This document shows, piece by piece, positions 1 to 5,490 of a DNA stretch of 6,490 bases. Made by a program: the position numbers and the translations under genes. The stretch spans positions 1 to 6,490 of the forward strand of contig JAOPUY010000244.1 of the NCBI GenBank assembly GCA_025963265.1, in the 5' to 3' direction. Positions within the stretch are counted from its first letter, which is position 1. Each line of letters starts with the position of its first letter. This DNA comes from Frankiales bacterium. GTDB taxonomy: Bacteria; Actinomycetota; Actinomycetes; Mycobacteriales; Jatrophihabitantaceae. The notes below the pieces were generated by a model. It searched no databases. It worked only from the letters and a program-made list of their open reading frames with translations, and had not been told where the DNA came from.

Positions 1-1091
1 AGATAGCCCTGAACCCGGGCGGCGTGCTGATCGGAGACCAACGGCCCGAGCTCGCTCGCCGGGCTCAGTCCGTGTCCGAGCCGCAGGCCCTGCGCGTGCT
101 CGACCAGACCGGTCAAGACCTGGTCGAACACGCTGGTGTGCAAGTAAATGCGCGAACCGGCGACGCAGACCTGACCGGCGTTGGCGAAGATGCCCCGGGC
201 TAATCCGGCCACGGTCAACTCCAGGTCGGCGTCGGCCAGCACCACCGCCGGCGACTTGCCGCCGAGCTCGAGGGTCAGCCGTTTCAGGTTGCCGGCCGCC
301 GCGGCCACCAGCGATTTCCCCACCTCGGTCGAGCCGGTGAAGCTCACCTTGTCGACCTCGGGGTGCCCGGCCAACGCCGCGCCGACCGCCGCGCCGCCAG
401 TGAGGATGTTGACGACGCCCGGCGGCACACCCGCCTCCAGCAGCAGCTCGCCGAGGCGCACCGCGGTCAACGGGGTGTCCTCGGCCGGCTTGAGGACCAC
501 AGCGCAGCCGGCGGCCAGCGCGGGGGCGAGCTTCATGCAGGCCATCAGCAGCGGCGAGTTCCAGGGCACGATCGCCGCGACCACGCCGATCGGCTGGTGC
601 ACGGTGTGTGCCACGATCCGGCGCCCGTCCGGCTGATAGCTGATAGACGGGCTGAACGAGGTGCCGCTGATCTTGCTTGCTAAACCGGCGTAGTAGCGAA
701 ACTGCTCGATCGCGCCGGGCAATTCCGCCCAGCGGCCGGTGGCCAGCGTTTTGCCCTGGTCTAGGGTCTCGAGCTCGGCCAGCTCATCGGCGTGGGACTC
801 GATGAGCTCAGCGATCCGCCACAGTAACGCCGCCCGCTGGCCGCCGGTCAGCCTCGCCCAGGCTGACCCCGGCGCCAGCGCCGAGCGCGCCGAGCCCACC
901 GCGTCGTCGACATCCAAGGGTCCAGCCTCAGCCAGCCAGGCCAGCGTCGTGCCGGTGGCCGGGTCCCGGGTCGGGAAGACTGCGCCCGACCGCGCGGGCG
1001 TCCACTCGCCGTCGATGAGCAACCGCAGCTGGGAGTGCTCGGCCAACCAGGGGTCAGCCAGCGCCGCGGGCGGTCGGGTGGTCTCGATCAT
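1..1091 (-). CDS. NAD(P)-dependent aldehyde dehydrogenase, partial (C-terminus beyond left edge)
   Basis: Oxidises an aldehyde to the carboxylic acid with NAD(P)+ in the cytoplasm. My translation is open for 363 residues from the ATG at 1091 to the edge; the family usually has about 480-500, so roughly 120-130 residues are missing. All catalytic landmarks are present: VPWNSPLLM with Asn178, the cofactor-binding lysine in VVLKPAE (Lys201), the Rossmann-fold signature FTGSTEVGK, the general base in LELGGKSP (Glu275) and the nucleophile in GQVCVAGSR (Cys309). The Glu275-Cys309 distance of 34 is the usual one. The start overlaps the stop of the preceding oxygenase gene by one base (TGATG), and AAGGGA lies at ribosome-binding distance. 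It is likely last or near last in the coupled block and may take the aldehyde made by the GMC or TPP enzyme. It resembles betaine-aldehyde/phenylacetaldehyde-type enzymes, but the substrate is unknown. It contains three TTA leucine codons, unusual in such GC-rich DNA. Confidence 0.95.
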   Translation of the reverse strand, partial: MIETTRPPAALADPWLAEHSQLRLLIDGEWTPARSGAVFPTRDPATGTTLAWLAEAGPLDVDDAVGSARSALAPGSAWARLTGGQRAALLWRIAELIESHADELAELETLDQGKTLATGRWAELPGAIEQFRYYAGLASKISGTSFSPSISYQPDGRRIVAHTVHQPIGVVAAIVPWNSPLLMACMKLAPALAAGCAVVLKPAEDTPLTAVRLGELLLEAGVPPGVVNILTGGAAVGAALAGHPEVDKVSFTGSTEVGKSLVAAAAGNLKRLTLELGGKSPAVVLADADLELTVAGLARGIFANAGQVCVAGSRIYLHTSVFDQVLTGLVEHAQGLRLGHGLSPASELGPLVSDQHAARVQGY

Positions 1092-1996
1092 CAGTTTCCC
1101 TTCGGTGCGTCAGCCGGCGAGCGGGGCGGGCCGGCGTCCCAGGTGACCCCGTAGCGCAGGCCCTTTTGCTTGAGCCAGCGGCGGTAGGTGATCGAGGCGT
1201 TATCGGCCCGGGTCGGGATCTCGGCCCGCGGGTCCAACGGCAGCCGCAGCGGACGTTGGTTCTCCACGATGATCCGGTCCTGCAGGAAGATCTTCTGCTC
1301 GAAGTCCAGCAGCGCGACGTCGGAGGAGCCGGTGTCGATCAGGTACTCCAAGGGTTGCGCGCGGCAGAGCACCTCGGTCAGCGGCTGGATCAACAGGGCG
1401 ATGACGTCCTGGCGGTCTGGGGTCTCCGGCGGCACGCGGTAGAGCATGACCAGGAAGGGCGAGCTCACCCGGTAGCTGAGCTGGGCCAGCGAGCCGGCGT
1501 GCCCGGCGGTCACCTTCGGCTGGAAGAAGGAGCAGTTGGTGGCCCACACCTCGTCGACGTCGGGCCGGATCTCGCTCTGATAGGCGGCGACCTGCGGGTA
1601 CTGCTCGCTGCCGAGGATGTCGGCGTGCACGAACGGGAAGTGGGCCATGTCCAGGAAGTTCTCGACCAGACGAGGCGCCGAGGTGCGGACGGTGATCCAG
1701 CCGCAGGCCACGTAGCGTCGGTCGGGTTCGGCCGCCTCGGCGATCTCGACGACCCCGTGGTCGGGCTGGCCCAGGCTCGTCCAGACGAAGCCGTAGCGTT
1801 CCAGGGCCGCAAGCCCCCGCTCGCCGGTGCGCACCTCGACCTGACCCGAGTCGTCCCGGCGTAGCGAGATCGGGTGCCCGAGCAGCCGGCTCGACTGCGA
1901 TTGCGACGTCACCGCATAGGCGTTCTCGATCGGGTACCACTCATTGAGCGCCACCGGGTCCACGCAGGCCGGATGGTTCATCTGCTCGGTCGTCAT
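1091..1996 (-). CDS. Rieske-type oxygenase catalytic subunit lacking the Rieske cluster
   Basis: 301 residues, related to VanA-type alpha subunits of Rieske non-haem iron oxygenases. The mononuclear iron site is visible: NFLDMAHFPFVH gives Asp116, His119 and His124 in the family spacing D-x2-H-x4-H, and FLQDRIIVENQ supplies the third ligand, probably Asp240. Asp116 is the residue that normally bridges to the Rieske histidine of a neighbouring subunit. The N-terminus still looks like a Rieske-domain start (LNEWYPIEN..., RLLGHPISLRRD at about 18-48, then ERYGFVWTSLG at 66-76), but the intervening CxH...CxxH segment is absent and replaced by about 15 residues. No CxH/CxxH pair exists anywhere in the protein, so it cannot bind its own [2Fe-2S] cluster. 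The partner is probably the Rieske protein at 5487-6137. ATG 1996 overlaps the GMC stop (ATGA) and follows AGGGAG. Met6 (1981) is an alternative start. Hydroxylation or O-/N-dealkylation is likely; the substrate is unknown. Confidence 0.87.
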   Translation of the reverse strand: MTTEQMNHPACVDPVALNEWYPIENAYAVTSQSQSSRLLGHPISLRRDDSGQVEVRTGERGLAALERYGFVWTSLGQPDHGVVEIAEAAEPDRRYVACGWITVRTSAPRLVENFLDMAHFPFVHADILGSEQYPQVAAYQSEIRPDVDEVWATNCSFFQPKVTAGHAGSLAQLSYRVSSPFLVMLYRVPPETPDRQDVIALLIQPLTEVLCRAQPLEYLIDTGSSDVALLDFEQKIFLQDRIIVENQRPLRLPLDPRAEIPTRADNASITYRRWLKQKGLRYGVTWDAGPPRSPADAPKGN

Positions 1997-3615
1997 CGGG
2001 CTCCCTGGCGGATCAGATCGGCGGCGCGTTCGGCGACGGCGATCACCGGCGCCGTGGTGTTGCAGGAGGGCAGGCTGGGGAACACCGAGGCGTCGACGAC
2101 CCGCAACCCGTCGACCCCGTGCACGGTCAGGTCCGCGGCCAGCACGGGTCCGATGGCGCAGGTCCCAGCGACGTGGAAGAACGTGGAGCAGGTGGCGCGG
2201 ACGAAGGCCTCCTGCTCGGCCGACGAAAGCCGCCCGGGCGGCATCGCGGGGGAGTCGATCAAGTCTGCGTAGGCCTGGGTCGCGGCCAGGTCGAGGACGG
2301 TGTCGATCGCCGACATCAACGCCTCGAGGTCCGAGCGGTCCCCGAGGAAGTTGGGTTGAATGCGGGGCCGGACCCGCGGATCGGCCGAGGCCAGCCAGAG
2401 CCGGCCGACGCTGCGCGCGCGCATCAAGCCCGGCGAGATCGCGAACACTGCTTCCTCGCCTCGGCTGCGCCCACTTTCCCCGCTGTCGCCACTGCCGCCA
2501 CTGCCGCCGCTGTCCCCGTCGGGCGAGTTCGCGGGCAAGCCGTAGGCGCGGGCCAGCGAGGCCTCGGCGTGCTGACCCTGCACAACGAAGGCGTGCAAGT
2601 CCGGGGCGGGCAGCGAGTCGTCGCTGCACCAGTTGATCATCGCGCCGCCGCCGTTGTCACGGATGGGTCCCAGCGGGGCTTTGGCCCGGAAGTTCAACCC
2701 CATCAACAACGGGTGATCCTGCAGGTTCTGGCCCACCGCCGGCAGAGCGGCCCGCACCGGTAGCCCCCACTCCCGCAGCTGGGCCGGATCGCCGATGCCG
2801 GCCAACAACAGCAGCCGTGGACTGTCGATGGCGCCTAGGCAGAGCAGCACCTCCCGGCGGGCCCGGGTGGTTCGGACGGCGCCGCCGACGAGGTGTCGCA
2901 CGCCCACGCAGCGCCGTCCGTCGAAGACCAGACCGACGGCGGTGGAGTCGCAGCAGATCCGCAGATTGGCCCGGTCGCGCGCGGGTTGCAGGTAGCCCAC
3001 CGCCGCGCTGCACCGCCGACCGCCGGCGATCATCAGATTGGAGTAGGCGGCCCCTAGGTTGCTCGGACCGTTCGGGTCCTCGATCACCGGCAGGCCCAGC
3101 TCGGCGGCGGCGAGGAGCAGCGCCGCGGCGATGGGGTGCGGGTCGGGGGAGGTCTCAATGCGCATCGGACCGCCGACGCCGCGCTCGGAGCTGGCGCCGC
3201 CTTGCCAGTCCTCGGCCCGTTTGAAATAGGGGAGCAGGCTCGCGTAGTCCCAGCCGGTGGCCCCAGCGGCCGCCCAGGCGTCGTAGTCAGACGGATGGCC
3301 GCGGTACCAGAGCAGCGCGTTGGTCGCGCTGCTGCCGCCGATCACCCGTCCCCGCGGAATGCCGATGACCCGGTTGCCGGTGGCGGCGGACGGCTCGTAG
3401 TCATAACCCCAGTCGAACTCGCCGCGCATGAGCGAGGTCCAGCGGCCCGGGTCGGCCATCGGCGGCCCAAGCTCGTCGGGGCCGGCCTCGATCAGCAGCA
3501 CCGAGCAGTCCGCGTCCTCGCTCAGGCGCGCGGCCAGCACACATCCGGCCGTCCCGCCGCCCACGATCAGGTAGTCGTAGTCAGCGGCGTACTCAGCCAG
3601 CTCAGTTGTGCTCAC
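1993..3615 (-). CDS. GMC-family FAD-dependent alcohol dehydrogenase/oxidase (choline dehydrogenase-like)
   Basis: 540 residues, the usual GMC length. It oxidises an alcohol to the aldehyde or ketone using FAD. The N-terminal dinucleotide-binding motif is DYLIVGGGTAGCVLAARLS (residues 14-32), followed by the acidic ribose-binding end of strand 2 (LLIEAG). GMC signature 1 is around RGRVIGGSSATNALLWYRG (88-106) and signature 2 is GAIDSPRLLLLAGIG (261-275). The catalytic pair is His481 (STFFHVAGT) and Asn519 (CNTTAPV), as in the His/Asn members of the family. No signal peptide is seen. The GTG start at 3615 places the FAD motif about 18 residues in; it overlaps the end of the TPP beta gene by 14 bases and has only a weak GGGG upstream, so coupled translation is likely. 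A Gly/Ser-rich insert at about 368-388 interrupts the substrate domain. Pairing with the aldehyde dehydrogenase suggests alcohol to aldehyde to acid. Confidence 0.94.
   Translation of the reverse strand: MSTTELAEYAADYDYLIVGGGTAGCVLAARLSEDADCSVLLIEAGPDELGPPMADPGRWTSLMRGEFDWGYDYEPSAATGNRVIGIPRGRVIGGSSATNALLWYRGHPSDYDAWAAAGATGWDYASLLPYFKRAEDWQGGASSERGVGGPMRIETSPDPHPIAAALLLAAAELGLPVIEDPNGPSNLGAAYSNLMIAGGRRCSAAVGYLQPARDRANLRICCDSTAVGLVFDGRRCVGVRHLVGGAVRTTRARREVLLCLGAIDSPRLLLLAGIGDPAQLREWGLPVRAALPAVGQNLQDHPLLMGLNFRAKAPLGPIRDNGGGAMINWCSDDSLPAPDLHAFVVQGQHAEASLARAYGLPANSPDGDSGGSGGSGDSGESGRSRGEEAVFAISPGLMRARSVGRLWLASADPRVRPRIQPNFLGDRSDLEALMSAIDTVLDLAATQAYADLIDSPAMPPGRLSSAEQEAFVRATCSTFFHVAGTCAIGPVLAADLTVHGVDGLRVVDASVFPSLPSCNTTAPVIAVAERAADLIRQGAR
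2483..2519 (-). repeat. 9-bp-type in-frame microrepeat coding a Gly/Ser linker in the GMC gene
   Basis: On the plus strand the stretch reads as imperfect copies of a 9-mer (cactgccgc and variants such as tgtcgccac). Because the unit is three codons, it codes Gly-Gly-Ser or Gly-Asp-Ser steps on the minus strand (about residues 367-380 of the GMC protein) and keeps the frame open. It lies in a loop just before the conserved strand leading to LWLASADPRVRPRIQP. Its length probably varies between strains by slippage (inference). Confidence 0.75.
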
Positions 3616-4210
3616 TCGGCCCCATGATGGTGATGCCCTCGGTCGCCTCGACGTGGCGGACGAAGATGTACTTGTCCTCGCGTCCATCGCTGTGTTTGCG
3701 CTTGATGCCGGGTTGCGCGCCGCCTTCCACCTTGGCCACGACCAGATACGGGACGGTGGCGGCCAGACCGGCCTGGCAATGTTCGGCGAACTCCGCCAGC
3801 GTGCGGACGGTGTGGGACTGCTCGACGCCGGCGCCGCGGGCGATCGCGGCCAGGTCGACCCGGCCGGTCGCGGTGTGGGTCGGCGGGCCGCCGATGGATT
3901 GGTAGCTCTCGTTGTCCCAGACGACGATGAACAGATTGGGCGGTTGCTCGTTGCCCAGCGTGGCCAGGATGCCCAGGTTGAACAGCAGGCCGCCGTCGGT
4001 GTCGAGGGAGATGACCCGTTGATGCGGCAGTCCGACGGCGAGTCCGAACGCCTCCGGCGTGACGCAGCCCAATTGCTGTTGGAACAAACTCGCGGTCCGC
4101 ATGTGCGGGGCGGCGTTGTACCACTCGTCGACGCTGCCGCCGAGGGAGAGGATGACCAATTCATCGGAGACGAGGCGGCTGAGCTCGAGCATGCAGTCAT
4201 AGCGCTTCAT
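3602..4210 (-). CDS. TPP-dependent decarboxylase, beta (cofactor-binding) subunit, ComE/phosphonopyruvate decarboxylase-like
   Basis: 202 residues: the PP half of a split thiamine diphosphate enzyme. The TPP/Mg motif is visible as SLDTDGGLLFNLGILATLG (Asp72-Gly73) followed after about 26 residues by WDNESYQSIGG (Asp99-Asn100), matching the GDG...N(N) pattern in the form seen in sulfopyruvate decarboxylase beta subunits and phosphonopyruvate decarboxylases. It would decarboxylate a 2-oxo acid to an aldehyde together with the alpha subunit encoded just before it. ATG 4210 overlaps the alpha stop (ATGA, 4207-4210), ensuring paired synthesis. The upstream ribosome-binding site is poor, consistent with coupling. 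A basic/acidic stretch (GIKRKHSDGREDKY, 168-181) near the C-terminus comes before a short tail. The family is clear; the true oxo-acid substrate is not. No coenzyme M or phosphonate genes accompany it, so a gene symbol is withheld. Confidence 0.87.
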   Translation of the reverse strand: MKRYDCMLELSRLVSDELVILSLGGSVDEWYNAAPHMRTASLFQQQLGCVTPEAFGLAVGLPHQRVISLDTDGGLLFNLGILATLGNEQPPNLFIVVWDNESYQSIGGPPTHTATGRVDLAAIARGAGVEQSHTVRTLAEFAEHCQAGLAATVPYLVVAKVEGGAQPGIKRKHSDGREDKYIFVRHVEATEGITIMGPSEHN

Positions 4211-4713
4211 CGGACGATCCCGCCGCCGAGCACCACGGCCGAGTGGTAGTAGGAGGCGTAGGAGGACTCATAGCTGTCCACGATCGCCTGCTCGATGTCC
4301 GCCTGCTCGCGCACGATCCGATAGGGAACCCGCAGCGCGTTGAGCACCGGCTCCATCGTGATGCCGTGCGGGATGGCCCACCAGTTGTTCTCGCCCAATT
4401 CACCGCGGTAACTCATCAGCATGACCACCGGGATGCCGGCGCCCAGGCCCATCCTCGCCAGCGGCTCGACCGCCGCCCGCAGACCAGAGTTCTCCATCAC
4501 CAGCACCGCCCGCTGGCCGGAGAGGAACACGCCACCGCAGATCGAGGCGCCCTCGCCCTCGTTGGTGACGCGGATCGTGCGCAGCTCGGGATCGGCGTCC
4601 AGCGCTGGGTACAGCGGCTTGAACAGCGAATCGGGCAGATAACACACCACGCTCACGCCGGCTCGTTTGAGCCCGCTGATCACCGCCGTTACTGCTTCCT
4701 GCTGCACAGCCAT
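4207..4713 (-). CDS. TPP-dependent decarboxylase, alpha (PYR-domain) subunit, ComD/phosphonopyruvate decarboxylase-like
   Basis: 168 residues: the PYR half of the split TPP enzyme. Features seen: VTNEGEGASICGG with the probable cofactor-activating glutamate (Glu52, by analogy to NEG/REEEG in relatives); VLVMENSGLRAAVEPLARM (71-89), matching the M(Q/E)NSGLG block of sulfopyruvate and phosphonopyruvate decarboxylases; and PVVMLMSYRGELGE (95-108), matching their (L/I)(S/G)WRGE block. It forms the active site at the interface with the beta subunit encoded next. It opens the second coupled block, after a repeat-filled gap. The annotated ATG (4713) directly abuts GAGGAG with no spacing, so the GTG at 4707, two codons later, may be the true start, giving 166 residues. 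The alternative reading is any other thiamine enzyme with separate PYR and PP chains. Confidence 0.87.
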   Translation of the reverse strand: MAVQQEAVTAVISGLKRAGVSVVCYLPDSLFKPLYPALDADPELRTIRVTNEGEGASICGGVFLSGQRAVLVMENSGLRAAVEPLARMGLGAGIPVVMLMSYRGELGENNWWAIPHGITMEPVLNALRVPYRIVREQADIEQAIVDSYESSYASYYHSAVVLGGGIVR

Positions 4714-4719
4714 CTCCTC
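4714..4719 (-). promoter_or_regulatory. Ribosome-binding site that favours the GTG 4707 start of the TPP alpha gene
   Basis: The minus strand reads GTGAGGAG directly followed by ATGGCTGTG. The purine run GAGGAG is the best Shine-Dalgarno match in the cluster. It has zero spacing to ATG 4713 but 6 bases to GTG 4707, so initiation at GTG 4707 is mechanically more likely. The choice alters only two residues. Confidence 0.6.
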
Positions 4720-4731
4720 ACATCGGGTCTA

Positions 4732-4833
4732 TCTGTTCAGGTCGGTTTGTCTGTTCAGGTCGGTGTCTCTTCAGGTCGCTCTGTCTCGTCCGATCGGTCT
4801 GTCTCGTCCGATCGGTCTGCCTCGTCAGATCGG
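4732..4833 (-). repeat. Degenerate 18-bp tandem repeats filling the GST-TPP alpha gap
   Basis: Six copies can be laid out. Two are identical 18-mers (4780-4797, 4798-4815; minus strand CCGATCGGACGAGACAGA). A third differs at two positions (4816-4833) and overlaps the last codons and stop of the GST gene. Three shorter relatives (4732-4745, 4750-4763, 4766-4779; minus strand CCGACCTGAACAGA-like) continue to just short of the TPP alpha ribosome-binding site. The two perfect copies carry the palindrome CCGATCGG. Spacing is 18, 18, 14, 16 and 18 bases from right to left. They occupy nearly all of the only substantial intergenic gap in the cluster. The role is unknown; expression control of the downstream block or simple slippage are both possible. 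Confidence 0.85.
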
Positions 4834-5490
4834 GTCGAGGACACCGGGCATGCTGACGCCGGGCGCCAGCATGCGAACGTCGTGCAGCCAGCGCCGGATC
4901 GCCGGAAACTCCTGGTGCTCCAAGCCGAAGTCGCGGCTGAGAGCGATCGCCGGGTAGAGAGCGAAGTCGGCGATGCTGGGCCGGGCGGGGCCAATCTGGC
5001 CCGGCGGCAACGCGCTGGCGATCCAGCGCTGACCGAGTAACCGCCGCTCGGCTAGGGCATCCTCGACGGTGAGCACCGTCAGCCGCGCGGCGCTGAAGTC
5101 GGCCGAGCTGAGATCCCCGCTGCCGCCAAGCAGCGATGACAGCCGAGCTCGAGTGGCCGTCCGCAATGGACCGGTCGCGAAGTCCAGCCAGCGCTCGATG
5201 TCGGGTGTGTCCGACGCGAGCTGCTCAGCGGGATCCAGTTCGCGGGCGATCAGCCTGAGTACGGGTGCCAGCCCGGCGGTGAGCGATCCGGCCAGGTCGA
5301 GGATCGGCAGCTCGGCCGCTGGTGCTGGTGCTGAGCGCAGGATGCGCCGAGATGGCTCGTCGGTGCCGGGGTGAACGTCGACGGCGCCCTGCTCGTGTGG
5401 GATCTCCAGCGCGCCGAGCAGCAGCCGCACGGCGAAGCTGTCGGCGTCCAGGCTCGCGCAGTACAGCACCGGCTTAACAGCGCTGGTCAT
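4825..5490 (-). CDS. Glutathione S-transferase-fold protein
   Basis: 221 residues, normal GST length. The N-terminal thioredoxin-like half begins KPVLYCASLDADSFAVRLLL (6-25), where Cys11 or Ser13 could be the thiol-activating residue. A probable cis-proline is Pro62 in AELPILD, and AGSLTAGLAPVLRLIA (67-82) sits where the Ser-containing glutathione gamma-glutamyl site normally is. The all-helical half contains the N-capping box in PSIADFALYP (Ser172, Asp175), a hallmark of the GST C-terminal fold. Start ATG 5490 overlaps the Rieske stop (ATGA) with GGAAAG upstream. The stop lies inside the first copy of the 18-bp repeats. It may process a thiol adduct, isomerise a pathway intermediate, or act as a structural partner. 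If the host is an actinomycete, which generally use mycothiol, the thiol cofactor is open. The fold assignment is firm, the function is not. Confidence 0.83.
   Translation of the reverse strand: MTSAVKPVLYCASLDADSFAVRLLLGALEIPHEQGAVDVHPGTDEPSRRILRSAPAPAAELPILDLAGSLTAGLAPVLRLIARELDPAEQLASDTPDIERWLDFATGPLRTATRARLSSLLGGSGDLSSADFSAARLTVLTVEDALAERRLLGQRWIASALPPGQIGPARPSIADFALYPAIALSRDFGLEHQEFPAIRRWLHDVRMLAPGVSMPGVLDPI

Noticed and set aside
1997..2629. An upstream extension of the Rieske-less catalytic subunit to a 512-residue protein starting at 2629
   Set aside because: The extra residues are an out-of-frame reading of the GMC gene (Arg/Gly-rich, no motif). ATG 1996 has a good ribosome-binding site and the ATGA overlap.
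3616..4200. An upstream extension of the GMC protein to 735 residues, which would fuse it to a preceding domain
   Set aside because: The extra part is the TPP beta gene read in the wrong frame (Ser/Arg/Pro-rich). The FAD motif sits at the expected distance from GTG 3615.
1166..4249. Long plus-strand open frames, for example 1166-1864, 2119-2763 and 3608-4249
   Set aside because: They are antisense to well-supported genes, show compositional bias typical of GC-rich shadow frames, and carry no family motif.
4735..4800. An internal promoter in the repeat-filled gap
   Set aside because: The best pair (TGAACA and GATAGA, 18 apart, minus strand) matches the consensus only 4/6 and 3/6, and the first hexamer is itself part of the repeat.
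4732..4833. A CRISPR array
   Set aside because: The units are contiguous or nearly so, with no unique spacers of constant length, and no cas genes are present.
4755..4994. A 79-residue minus-strand frame ending in acidic hexapeptide repeats
   Set aside because: It is mostly the GST gene in another frame and then the 18-bp repeats. The repeat unit being a multiple of three explains its openness, and the GST C-terminus in its own frame is complete.
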